Shown: positions 52,020 to 60,919 of the stretch, one piece after another | Numbering within the stretch: the stretch's first letter is position 1 | How the letters are laid out: every line of letters starts with the position of its first letter | Assembly: GCA_004555725.1 (NCBI GenBank) | Contig: SFHC01000008.1 | Coordinates: 21,624-85,623, forward strand | Origin: [Eubacterium] saphenum | GTDB taxonomy: Bacteria > Bacillota > Clostridia > Peptostreptococcales > Anaerovoracaceae | DNA length: 64,000 bases | Direction of reading: 5' to 3' | The notes under the pieces: generated by a model | Told to the model about the DNA's origin: nothing | What the model saw: the letters and a program-made list of their open reading frames with translations, nothing else | Database searches by the model: none | Position numbers and translations under genes: made by a program

Positions 52020-53246
52020 ATGGCACATGAAAGAGAAAAGAAAGCTGCTGAACAGGGCGGCGGACTGAAGGAGCTGATCAATATGAGTTTAAAAGAGATT
52101 AATGAGATGACCGTGGTAAGCGATGTGTGCGGACAGTTCCGCACCCTTCTGACAGAACAGCTCGGCCGCGTCATGCGTATGGAAGAAGCAGCAAAGGAAA
52201 AGAAAGATTTCCGCAATCTGCCAGTCGTTACAATTGGAATCTGCCCGGGAGACGGCATCGGACCGAGCATTTCCGAGCAGGCTGTCCGCGTCCTGAAGCA
52301 CCTGCTGAAAGAGCAGATCGCAGACGGCAAAGTTATCCTTAAGCAGATTGACGGTCTGACGATTGAAAACCGTCTGGCGCAGAAAAAGGCTGTTCCGGAT
52401 GATGTACTGGAGGAAATCAAGACTTGTGATGTCCTTCTGAAAGGGCCGACCACGACGCCTAAGGGAGGCACTCTGGAAAGCGCTAACGTAGCACTGCGAA
52501 GAGAACTGGATCTGTATGCCAATGTCCGCCCGGTTCAGGTTCCTGAGAAGGGCATTGACTGGATCTTCTTCAGAGAGAATACAGAGGATCTGTACGCCGT
52601 AGGAAGCCGCGGCATCGAAGTTCCGGGAAAACTGTCCATTGACTTCAAGGTAATCACTGAGCCGGGAACCCGCCGTATCGCAAAGACTGCATTTGATTAT
52701 GCGGTTGCAAACGGAAAGACGAACGTCAATATCGTCACCAAAGCTAATATCCTGAAGAAGTCGGACGGAAATTTCTCCAGAATCTGCCATGAAGAGGCGA
52801 TGAAGTACCCGACGCTGAAACTCCAGGACTGGTATATCGACATTATGACGGCCAAACTTCTTGACGAGACAAGAAGAAAAGACTTCCAGGTATTTGTTCT
52901 TCCGAATCTCTATGGAGACATTATCACGGATGAAGCTGCAGAGATTCAGGGAGGAGTCGGCACGGCAGGAAGCTCCAATCTGGGCGATCAGTACGCGATG
53001 TTTGAGGCCGTTCACGGCAGCGCTGACCGCATGATTGAAGAGGGAAGAGGTCAGTATGCCAACCCGGCAAGCCTGATCAAGGCGACAGCTATGATGCTTC
53101 GTCACATTGGTTATGACAAAGAGTCAGCAATGCTGGATTCGGCGCTGGATGAGTGCTGTGAGAAAGAAAAAAAGGTCGTCATGACCGGTCACAGTGATGG
53201 CGCAACTGGAGCAGAGTTTACCGATTATTTGATGAGCAAACTGTAA
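52020..53246 (+). CDS. Isocitrate dehydrogenase (isocitrate/isopropylmalate dehydrogenase family)
   Basis: This 408-residue beta-decarboxylating dehydrogenase makes 2-oxoglutarate from isocitrate. IGICPGDGIGPSI opens the Rossmann-like fold. FFRENTEDLYAVGSRG, LPNLYGDIITDEAAEIQGG and FEAVHGSADRMI give the substrate and cofactor sites. There is an unusual charged N-terminal extension of about 60 residues before the fold. ATG 52020 has AAGGAG eight bases upstream. Its position after aconitase indicates isocitrate; co-factor use is unknown. Confidence 0.9.
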   Translation: MAHEREKKAAEQGGGLKELINMSLKEINEMTVVSDVCGQFRTLLTEQLGRVMRMEEAAKEKKDFRNLPVVTIGICPGDGIGPSISEQAVRVLKHLLKEQIADGKVILKQIDGLTIENRLAQKKAVPDDVLEEIKTCDVLLKGPTTTPKGGTLESANVALRRELDLYANVRPVQVPEKGIDWIFFRENTEDLYAVGSRGIEVPGKLSIDFKVITEPGTRRIAKTAFDYAVANGKTNVNIVTKANILKKSDGNFSRICHEEAMKYPTLKLQDWYIDIMTAKLLDETRRKDFQVFVLPNLYGDIITDEAAEIQGGVGTAGSSNLGDQYAMFEAVHGSADRMIEEGRGQYANPASLIKATAMMLRHIGYDKESAMLDSALDECCEKEKKVVMTGHSDGATGAEFTDYLMSKL

Positions 53247-53275
53247 ACCTGTACGATATTCTGTGCATGATTATT

Positions 53276-53314
53276 CACCAAGATTGCTAGAACGCAGTCT
53301 TGGTGTTTTTTTTT
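53276..53314 (+). terminator. Terminator of the citrate operon
   Basis: CACCAAGATTGC pairs with GCAGTCTTGGTG (one GU) and is followed by nine T (53306-53314). The phrase AGAACGCAGT within its loop is repeated at about 53322-53347. Confidence 0.9.
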
Positions 53315-53315
53315 A

Positions 53316-53685
53316 CAATTAATTAGAACGCGGTTTAGAACGCAGTATAAACCAGAGGACAGAATGCATAAATATGAATAAATATACTGAATAGAAGTCT
53401 GAAAATTGACCGTATTTGTGAATAAGAAAAGACGATTATCGGGAAAATAAGGGAATAAATAATCATGTTAAAAGAAATAAATAAAACACGGAATCCACAT
53501 AAGTATCTGAATAATGTACAAAAAACAGGTTGCGTTTCATGTACTGGATATGATACCATATCGCTGTGTCAGAAGCAATGAACGTACAAAGTATATGTTT
53601 ATAATATTTAGTTCTTTCTGTCTTTAACGCGTTGAAGTAAAGAAATAGAAGTATGTAATGCAAAATGAAAAACTGGAGGTTTAAT
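53316..53685 (+). other. AT-rich intergenic region upstream of peptide transporter 1
   Basis: There is no gene. It holds two extra copies of GAACGC-type words (53325, 53337) from the preceding terminator, then AT-rich sequence with TATAAT at 53600-53605 that may serve the transporter. No clear -35 box was seen. Confidence 0.45.
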
Positions 53686-55086
53686 ATGCAAGAAACACGA
53701 GGCAGAAAGTACCCGATTGCCTTCTGGGTCTGCGGATGTACAGAAATTTTTGAGCGACTGTCGTTCTATCTCGGACGTTCGCTGATCCTGCTCTTTGTCG
53801 CAGCAGCAGTTGTGCACGGAGGCCTCGGTCTTTCCGACACCACAGCCGCAAAGATGCAGGCTGACTTGACCGCGTATTCCTATCTCGCAGGTATGCTCGG
53901 AAGTGTATTTGTTGACCGTGTCGTCGGCGCACGCTATACCACACCGATTGGCGCACTGATTATTGCGTTCGGTTATTTCTGCGGATCTATTGCGCAGTCT
54001 TCAAAATTGATTTACGTCATGATTTTCTGCGTAGCGCTGGGACTTGGATTCTTCAAGACCGGAGCGATGATCGGAAGAATCGTAAAGCCGGAACTGCTGA
54101 ATTCCGCATATTCAATACGATATTCGCTCGTTAACGTCGGTGCGTTTATCGGCCCGTTTGTCGCAGGAATTCTGTATGAACATGTCTTTGCGCATGGAGA
54201 TGTGCTCGGATTCCGTCCTTGTTTCCGTATGGCGGCTATCGTCATGCTTGCCGGAGGCATCTGGTTTACTGTCGGAATCTGGTTGAAAGGCGGAGATGCC
54301 GGTAAGAAACCGTTTAAAAAAGAAAAGACTGCAGAAGAACTGGCTCGCGAAGCTGAAGAAAGAGCAAAGAATAAGGGTGAATATAAAGAAAAGCTTACTC
54401 CGATTGAGAAGAAACGTATCTGGGCAATCATCCTGATTTCCGCGTTCCAGATCGTATTCTGGATCTTCTGGTATCTGGCATTCCTGCCAATTTACTACCA
54501 CTGGACAGAGAACCTGAACGGGACTATCGGCGGATTCCATATTCCGACCGCATGGATTGATTCTGTGAACTCACTCTACTGCGTCATTCTGGGACCAATC
54601 ACAGCGACACTCTGGCAGAGACTGTCCAGACGTCCGCAGGGAGATATGAGTTTGTTTAAGAAACTTGCGTTTGGTCTTTCCTTTATCGGACTCGGATACA
54701 TCTACTTCGCCATTCTTGATACAGCAAGAGGCAGCAGCAAACCGTCTGTACTGTTCCTGCTCATTTTCATGGCCTTCCTGACGCTGGGAGAAATGTTCTT
54801 CTCACCGCTTGGAAATGCATTTATCGCTGAGTATGCGCCGAGCCGCATGCTTGCCATTCTGGGAAGTGTATGGGGACTGGGAATTTTTGCAGCAGCAAAG
54901 CTGTACGGATATGTCTATGAATTCGTATTCGGCGGAAGATTTCAGTTCTCCCATGCCTGCATCGGCATTGCCATCGTTGCGTTCTTCTGCACGATTGTGC
55001 TGTTTGCGATGGATAACAAGCTGACATCGCTGGTCAAGGATAAAAACAGCGATTCAAAGAACCAGACAAAGGAAAAAGCGGCCTAG
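53686..55086 (+). CDS. POT/PTR-family peptide transporter (copy 1)
   Basis: This 466-residue proton-coupled oligopeptide transporter has about 12-14 helices. The ERLSFYLGRSLI segment is the ExxERFxYY-related motif of helix 1. A long charged cytoplasmic loop at about residues 205-245 (KKPFKKEKTAEEL and following) separates the halves. GEMFFSPLGNAFIAEYAPSRM is the C-terminal signature. ATG 53686 follows GGAGG. It is paired with an Xaa-Pro aminopeptidase 29 bp downstream. Copy 2 at 57558 is clearly paralogous. Confidence 0.9.
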   Translation: MQETRGRKYPIAFWVCGCTEIFERLSFYLGRSLILLFVAAAVVHGGLGLSDTTAAKMQADLTAYSYLAGMLGSVFVDRVVGARYTTPIGALIIAFGYFCGSIAQSSKLIYVMIFCVALGLGFFKTGAMIGRIVKPELLNSAYSIRYSLVNVGAFIGPFVAGILYEHVFAHGDVLGFRPCFRMAAIVMLAGGIWFTVGIWLKGGDAGKKPFKKEKTAEELAREAEERAKNKGEYKEKLTPIEKKRIWAIILISAFQIVFWIFWYLAFLPIYYHWTENLNGTIGGFHIPTAWIDSVNSLYCVILGPITATLWQRLSRRPQGDMSLFKKLAFGLSFIGLGYIYFAILDTARGSSKPSVLFLLIFMAFLTLGEMFFSPLGNAFIAEYAPSRMLAILGSVWGLGIFAAAKLYGYVYEFVFGGRFQFSHACIGIAIVAFFCTIVLFAMDNKLTSLVKDKNSDSKNQTKEKAA

Positions 55087-55115
55087 GGGCCAACGTGGAC
55101 AGAAAGGAGTATATC

Positions 55116-56903
55116 GTGACTGTTCCGGAAAGATTAGCTGCGCTTAGAGAAAAGATGGCGCAGAATAATATTGATTACTATGTAGTGCCGACAGCTGACT
55201 TCCATCAGACGGAGTATGTCGGCGAGCATTTCAAGGCACGTGCTTACATCACAGGATTTACCGGTTCTGCGGGAACGGCGCTGATTTCCATGCATGATGC
55301 AAGACTGTGGACAGACGGCCGGTATTTTATTCAGGCCGGAAAGCAACTTGAGGGAACGACCGTTCAGCTGATGAAGATGGGCGAGCCGGATGTTCCGACG
55401 CTCCCGGATTATCTGAGAGAGGCTGTAAAAGACGGCGAGACGATCGGTTTTGACGGACGCGTAGTCTCCGTCAGCGAGGGTCAGGAGTACCAGCAGATTG
55501 CAGAGATGCATCATGGCCAGGTCAATTATTCCGTCGACCTGATTGATGAGATCTGGGAAGACCGCCCGCCGCTTTCTGAAAAACCGGCATTCTGCCTGGA
55601 TCTGAAGTATACAGGAAAGAGCGCTGCGGAAAAGATAAAAGATGTCCGTAAGAAAATGGCGGAAGCCGGCGCAACACAGCACGTCGTGACGACACTGGAT
55701 GATATCTGCTGGACACTGAACATCCGCGGCGATGATATTGAATTCTTCCCGATGATTTTATCGTATGCCATTGTGACGCAGGAAGAGTACCATTTATATA
55801 TTGATGAGAGAAAACTCTCCGATGAGATTAAACAGGGTCTGGAATCGGTCGGCGTCGTTCTGCATCCGTATAACGACATCTACGAGGATATCAAGAAGAC
55901 CGGTGAAAATGAAGTTATCATGATGGATCCGTCCAAAATGAACTACGCGCTGTACAGCAATCTGCCGGATGCCGTAAAGACGGTTGAGTGCATGAACCCG
56001 GAAATGGAATTTAAAACTGTTAAGAATCCGGTTGAGATTGAAAATATCCGCAAGGCGGAGATCAAAGACAGTATCGCGCACATCCGTTTCATGAGATGGC
56101 TGAAAGAGAACGTCGGAAAGATGAAGATCACAGAGATCAGCGCGTCGGACAAACTGGATGAGTTCAGAAAAGAGATGGGGAATTTCATCCGGCCAAGCTT
56201 TGAGCCGATTTCATCTTACGGGCCGCATGCGGCGATCGTGCACTACGCGCCGACCCCGGAGACCGACGTTGAACTGAAACCGGAGGGAATGCTGCTGACT
56301 GATACAGGCGCAGGATTCTACGAGGGATCGACTGACGTCACCAGAACGTATGTCCTGGGACCGATTACAGATAAGATGAAAGAAGATTTCACCCTTGTCG
56401 CAGTCAGCAATTTGTCCCTGGCTAACGCAGTGTTCCCGTACGGATGCACAGGAATCCCTCTGGATACCTATGCGAGAAAACCGTTCTGGGACCGCCGCAT
56501 GAACTTCAATCACGGAACCGGGCATGGAATCGGCTACCTGCTGAACATTCATGAAAGTCCGGCAAGCTTCCGGTGGAGATACCGCAAGGGAGATACCGCA
56601 GTGTTTGAAGAAGGTATGGTCATTACCGACGAGCCGGGCGTATATATTGAGGACTCCCACGGCGTTCGTCTGGAGAATGAGCTGCTCGTCTGCAAAGATG
56701 AACTGAACGGAGACGGCCAGTTCATGCACTTTGAGCCGCTGACCCTGATTCCGATGGATCTGGACGCGATTGATCCGGAATGCATGACGGAGCATGAGAG
56801 AGCGATGCTGAATGATTATCATAAGAAGGTGTATGAGACCATCTCTCCATATCTGGAAGAAGATGAGCGGGAGTGGCTGGCAAAATACACACGTGAAGTG
56901 TAG
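55116..56903 (+). CDS. Xaa-Pro aminopeptidase (aminopeptidase P family, copy 1)
   Basis: This 595-residue M24 metallopeptidase removes N-terminal residues before proline. Two creatinase-like domains (residues 1-300: YVVPTADFHQTEYVGEH, FTGSAGTALI, DGRYFIQAG) precede the pita-bread catalytic domain. Metal ligands are in LLTDTGAGFYEGSTDVTRTY, HGTGHGIGYLLNIHE, TDEPGVYIEDSHGVRLENELL. GTG 55116 is chosen because AAGGAG lies six bases before it and the paralogue starts at the same residue. It should digest peptides imported by the linked transporter. Confidence 0.93.
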   Translation: MTVPERLAALREKMAQNNIDYYVVPTADFHQTEYVGEHFKARAYITGFTGSAGTALISMHDARLWTDGRYFIQAGKQLEGTTVQLMKMGEPDVPTLPDYLREAVKDGETIGFDGRVVSVSEGQEYQQIAEMHHGQVNYSVDLIDEIWEDRPPLSEKPAFCLDLKYTGKSAAEKIKDVRKKMAEAGATQHVVTTLDDICWTLNIRGDDIEFFPMILSYAIVTQEEYHLYIDERKLSDEIKQGLESVGVVLHPYNDIYEDIKKTGENEVIMMDPSKMNYALYSNLPDAVKTVECMNPEMEFKTVKNPVEIENIRKAEIKDSIAHIRFMRWLKENVGKMKITEISASDKLDEFRKEMGNFIRPSFEPISSYGPHAAIVHYAPTPETDVELKPEGMLLTDTGAGFYEGSTDVTRTYVLGPITDKMKEDFTLVAVSNLSLANAVFPYGCTGIPLDTYARKPFWDRRMNFNHGTGHGIGYLLNIHESPASFRWRYRKGDTAVFEEGMVITDEPGVYIEDSHGVRLENELLVCKDELNGDGQFMHFEPLTLIPMDLDAIDPECMTEHERAMLNDYHKKVYETISPYLEEDEREWLAKYTREV

Positions 56904-56984
56904 CCGAAAGACAGCATCCGGAGCCGGCGCGGACTGTTCAGCCGGAAATACATAATAGATAAACTCCACACAAACATATTTTCA

Positions 56985-57018
56985 TGCAGAGCTGAAGTAA
57001 AATTCAGCTCTGCTTTTT
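56985..57018 (+). terminator. Terminator of peptide module 1
   Basis: GCAGAGCTGAA (56985-56995) pairs with TTCAGCTCTGC (57003-57013) and is followed by TTTTT. Confidence 0.9.
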
Positions 57019-57557
57019 AATACGTGAAAATTTATCTATACCGCGTTATAACAATTGATGATGTAAAAAAGAAATAATAGAAATGTTTGATGTATACAAG
57101 TGAAATTAATAACTCGTATTGAGCTCCGCACAAGATGAATAGTGCATACAGTAAGGTGAGAAATATTGATGAGTGAATAATAGGTGAAGTGTTTGTGATT
57201 ACAAAGTTTGTTGCAGGATTATCAATATCTATAAATATGCATAAAAGTGTAAATAACCCAGAGGCAACACTGAACCGTGTTCTAAGTGTCATTGTTGCCT
57301 GAATATCAATGATGTAAAGAGGTATAACGGATTCTTATGCGATGACAAAACTGCGTATATCGTTAAATAAAATACAAAAAATATGCATGGAACATGTTTA
57401 CATTTGTGATAGATAAATGATATAATATCATCACAGCGAAAATGTGAACATTGATGCATCGCGTTCGTAATTTTAAATTATTTCGCATTATTTTAAAATT
57501 TTTCGTGGAGTTATATGAGTTATTGTATTATGCTTTGTGTTTGTGTGGAGGTGTAAA
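57019..57557 (+). promoter_or_regulatory. AT-rich gap and promoter of peptide module 2
   Basis: There is no convincing gene. TTTACA (57397-57402), 18 bp, TATAAT (57421-57426) is a likely promoter, giving a leader of about 125 nt before the transporter. ATGTATACAA (about 57089-57098) is a near-match of the palindrome found upstream of other genes here. Confidence 0.6.
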
Positions 57558-58931
57558 ATGCCTGAAACCAAAAAGAGAAGGTATCCGCTTGCCTTTTGGG
57601 TATGTGCAAGTACGGAAATTTTCGAGCGTATGTCCTTCTATCTCGGACGTTCGCTGATCCTGGTATTCGTTACCGCTGCAATTGCAAACGGCGGACTTGG
57701 TCTTTCTAATGTAACAGCTGCAAAGATGCAGTCTAATCTGACTGCATTCTCCTATCTGCTGGCTATCCTCGGCGGATTTGTCGTGGATAGATGGATCGGT
57801 CCTCGTTATTCTACCACAGTTGGTCTTCTGATCGTTGCTGCCGGATATTTTTGCGGTTCCATCGCTCATTCCGCCGGAATGATTTATCTGATGATTTTCT
57901 GCGTAGCATTTGGACTGGGTCTGTTCAAGACCGGCCCGATGGTAGGTAAGATCGTCAGAACAGAAGATTTGAAATCTGCATATTCTATTCGTTATTCTCT
58001 GGTTAATGTCGGAGCTCTGGTCGGACCGCTGCTTGTCGGCGTTCTGTATACCAAGACTTTTGCTCACGGTGATGTTCTCGGATTCCGTCCTTGCTTCAGA
58101 CTGGCATCCATCGTCATGCTCGCAGGATGCATCTGGTTCACTCTCGGAATCCACTTCAAGGGCGGAGAAGCCGGAAAGGTTCCGTTCAAGAAGGAGAAGA
58201 CTCCGGAAGAGCTCGAGCGTGAAGCTGAACAGAAGGCAGCGCAGAAAGAAGTCAAGCTGACCCTGAACTCTGTAGAGAAAAAGCGTATCTGGGCTATCAT
58301 TCTGATTTCTGCATTTGAAATCGTATTCTGGCTGTTCTGGTACCTGGCTTACCTCCCGGCATACTACTACTGGGGGACAAACATGAACTGGACGATCGGA
58401 AACTTTACAATTCCGCAGACCTGGTTTGATGCTTGCAACGCTGCATTCTGCATCATTTCCGGACCGATCACTGCAGCTCTCTGGCATAAGCTGGAATCCC
58501 GTCCGCAGGGCGATATGAGTATCTTCAAGAAACTGGGAATCGCGATTGCGTTCCTCGGATGCGGATACATTTACTTCGCTGTCATCGACGGTCTTCGCGG
58601 AAGCGCTAAGCCGACATGCCTGCTGCTGATCATCTTCCTGGTATTCCTGACACTCGGTGAGATGTTCTTCTCCCCTCTGGGAAATGCGTTCATCGCAGAA
58701 TATTCTCCGAGCCGTCTGATGGGAGTTATGCAGGCCGTATGGAGCCTGGGTATCTTCTTTGCCGCAAAACTGTACGCGAACGTTTATGGCTTTGCGTTCA
58801 GCGGCAAGTTCACATTTATTCATGCCTGCATCGGCGTTGCAGTTGTAGCATTTGCCTGCACGATTATCCTGTTCATCATGGATAAGCCGCTGCGCTCGCT
58901 GGTTGAGAATAAAGATAAAGAGAATGCTTAA
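57558..58931 (+). CDS. POT/PTR-family peptide transporter (copy 2)
   Basis: This 457-residue paralogue of copy 1 has the same opening (RRYPLAFWVCASTEIFERMS), the same charged middle loop and the C-terminal GEMFFSPLGNAFIAEYSPSR. Differences are scattered, concentrated in the loop and in helices 8-9. ATG 57558 follows GGAGG. It is linked to an aminopeptidase P in the same order, but with a 77-bp gap containing a hairpin. Confidence 0.9.
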   Translation: MPETKKRRYPLAFWVCASTEIFERMSFYLGRSLILVFVTAAIANGGLGLSNVTAAKMQSNLTAFSYLLAILGGFVVDRWIGPRYSTTVGLLIVAAGYFCGSIAHSAGMIYLMIFCVAFGLGLFKTGPMVGKIVRTEDLKSAYSIRYSLVNVGALVGPLLVGVLYTKTFAHGDVLGFRPCFRLASIVMLAGCIWFTLGIHFKGGEAGKVPFKKEKTPEELEREAEQKAAQKEVKLTLNSVEKKRIWAIILISAFEIVFWLFWYLAYLPAYYYWGTNMNWTIGNFTIPQTWFDACNAAFCIISGPITAALWHKLESRPQGDMSIFKKLGIAIAFLGCGYIYFAVIDGLRGSAKPTCLLLIIFLVFLTLGEMFFSPLGNAFIAEYSPSRLMGVMQAVWSLGIFFAAKLYANVYGFAFSGKFTFIHACIGVAVVAFACTIILFIMDKPLRSLVENKDKENA

Positions 58932-58959
58932 TAGATCATTCTTATAGAATTAATCCATG

Positions 58960-58986
58960 ACCGCTCTGCCCATAGGGCAGGGCGGT
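58960..58986 (+). other. Intercistronic hairpin in peptide module 2
   Basis: ACCGCTCTGCCC (58960-58971) pairs with GGGCAGGGCGGT (58975-58986) with one GU. There is no T-run, so it is more likely an RNA-stability or partial-termination element than a full terminator. Module 1 has no equivalent. Confidence 0.6.
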
Positions 58987-59008
58987 TCTACTGAAAGGAG
59001 TGTGTATC

Positions 59009-60799
59009 ATGAGTGTAATTCCAGAAAGACTGGCTGCTCTCCGTGAGCAGATGAAAAAGAACGGAATTGATTATTTCATTGTTCCGACGGCGGATTTCCA
59101 TCAGGATGAGTATGTCGGCGAGCATTTCAAGGCTCGTGTATTCATTACCGGATTTACCGGTTCTGCCGGAACGGCTCTGATCTCCATGAATGACGCACGT
59201 CTTTGGACAGACGGAAGATACTTCATTCAGGCAGGAAAGCAGCTGGAGGGAACGACAGTTCAGCTGATGAAAATGTATGAGCCGGGCGTCCCGACACTGG
59301 CGGAGTACCTGAAGAACACCGTGAAGGAAGGCGAAACAGTCGGATTTGACGGCCGTGTCGTTTCCATGGATGAAGGTCAGGAATATGCTGACGCAGCAGC
59401 AAGAAATCACGGCAAAATCGAATATACCAAGGATCTGATCGACGTGATCTGGGAAGACCGTCCGCCGATGTCTGACAAGCCTGCCTGGGAACTCCCTGTA
59501 AAATACGCAGGAAAGTCCGCAGAGGAGAAGATCTCCAATATTCGTGAAAAAATGAATGAAGCCGGCGCAGATGTCCATATTGAAACGACTCCGGACGATA
59601 TCTGCTGGACTCTGAATATCAGAGGCGATGATATTGACTACTTCCCGCTGCTCCTCTCCTATGCCATCATTACGCAGGATGCTTATCATCTGTATGTTGA
59701 TGACAAGAAGCTGAGCGATGAGATCAAGAAAGATCTGGCGGCTCTCGGCGTAACACTCCATCCATACAACGACGTTTATGAGGACGTCAAGAAGATTGCA
59801 GAAGATCAGTCTGTCATGCTCGACCCGCAGAAGATTAACTATGCGCTGTACAGCAATATTCCTGCAGGCGTGCAGAAGATCAACTGCATGAGCCCGGAAG
59901 AGACGTTCAAGACAGTCAAGAATCCGGTTGAGATTGAGAACATCAAGAAGGCTGAGGTTAAGGACAGTGTCGCACACATCCGTTTCATGAAATGGCTGAA
60001 AGAGAACGTTGGAAAGATCAAGATCACAGAGATCAGCGCTTCCGACAAGCTGGATGAGTTCCGTAAAGAAATGGGCAACTATATCAAGCCGAGTTTTGAG
60101 CCGATTTCCTCTTATGCAGAGCACGCTGCAATCGTTCACTATGCTCCGACACCGGAGACTGACGTTGAACTGAAGCCGGAAGGCATGCTCCTGACGGATA
60201 CCGGAGCAGGATTCTGGGAAGGCTCCACAGACATCACCAGAACGTATGTCCTGGGACCGATTACCCAGAAGATGAAAGACGATTTCACCCTTGTCGCAAT
60301 CAGCAATTTGTCCCTCGGAAACGCAGTATTCACCTACGGTGTAACCGGTGTTGCAGTCGACAACCTGGCAAGAAATCCGTTCTGGAAGCGCCGCATGAAC
60401 TTCAACCACGGAACCGGACACGGCGTCGGCTACCTGCTGAACATTCATGAGAGTCCGGCAAGCTTCCGCTCCAGATTCATCGAGGGAGACACAGCCATCA
60501 TGGAAGAAGGCATGGTCATCACCGACGAGCCGGGAATCTACATTGAGGGATCCCACGGAGTCCGTCTGGAGAACGAACTGCTCGTCTGCAAGGATGAGTG
60601 CAATGAGTTCGGACAGTTCATGCATCTGGAGCCGATCACCTGGGTGCCGATGGATCTTGACGCCATCAACCCGGATTTCATGACCGCGGAAGAAAGACAG
60701 ATGCTGAACGACTATCATAAGAAGGTTTATGAAGTTACTTCCCCGTATCTGAACGATGAGGAGAAGGAATGGCTGAAGAAGTACACTAGAGCCATCTAA
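59009..60799 (+). CDS. Xaa-Pro aminopeptidase (aminopeptidase P family, copy 2)
   Basis: This 596-residue paralogue of the enzyme at 55116 keeps all motifs: YFIVPTADFHQDEYVGEH, LLTDTGAGFWEGSTDITRTY, HGTGHGVGYLLNIHESPA and TDEPGIYIEGSHGVRLENE. The catalytic domain is near identical between copies, while residues 90-300 differ more. AAGGAG (58994-58999) precedes ATG 59009. A stable hairpin (60857-60896) follows. Confidence 0.93.
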   Translation: MSVIPERLAALREQMKKNGIDYFIVPTADFHQDEYVGEHFKARVFITGFTGSAGTALISMNDARLWTDGRYFIQAGKQLEGTTVQLMKMYEPGVPTLAEYLKNTVKEGETVGFDGRVVSMDEGQEYADAAARNHGKIEYTKDLIDVIWEDRPPMSDKPAWELPVKYAGKSAEEKISNIREKMNEAGADVHIETTPDDICWTLNIRGDDIDYFPLLLSYAIITQDAYHLYVDDKKLSDEIKKDLAALGVTLHPYNDVYEDVKKIAEDQSVMLDPQKINYALYSNIPAGVQKINCMSPEETFKTVKNPVEIENIKKAEVKDSVAHIRFMKWLKENVGKIKITEISASDKLDEFRKEMGNYIKPSFEPISSYAEHAAIVHYAPTPETDVELKPEGMLLTDTGAGFWEGSTDITRTYVLGPITQKMKDDFTLVAISNLSLGNAVFTYGVTGVAVDNLARNPFWKRRMNFNHGTGHGVGYLLNIHESPASFRSRFIEGDTAIMEEGMVITDEPGIYIEGSHGVRLENELLVCKDECNEFGQFMHLEPITWVPMDLDAINPDFMTAEERQMLNDYHKKVYEVTSPYLNDEEKEWLKKYTRAI

Positions 60800-60856
60800 T
60801 GTAAAGGGAACTGTTTTATTGTTCCATTGAATTAAAAAAATGAATTGATGCTCAGA

Positions 60857-60896
60857 GACCGCTGCGCGAACGATCAGATCCGTCCGTGAAGCGGTC
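60857..60896. terminator. Weak hairpin between peptide module 2 and LysR gene
   Basis: GACCGCT (60857-60863) pairs with AGCGGTC (60890-60896), with inner GCGAACG/CGTCCGT pairing that is imperfect. It lies between convergent genes. Confidence 0.5.
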
Positions 60897-60919
60897 CCTT
60901 ATATTATTCAGGAAACTCT

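Noticed and set aside
57032..57292. Hydrophobic 86-residue frame on the minus strand between the peptide modules
   Set aside because: AT-rich sequence readily gives hydrophobic frames. No ribosome site precedes it and no family is recognised.
57528..58823. 431-residue antisense frame over peptide transporter 2
   Set aside because: It is the complement of a clear POT transporter gene and its composition (Ser, Gln, Cys, Arg-rich) is that of a shadow frame.
58988..60718. 576-residue antisense frame over aminopeptidase P copy 2
   Set aside because: It mirrors the well-supported peptidase gene; a similar but shorter shadow is seen opposite copy 1.
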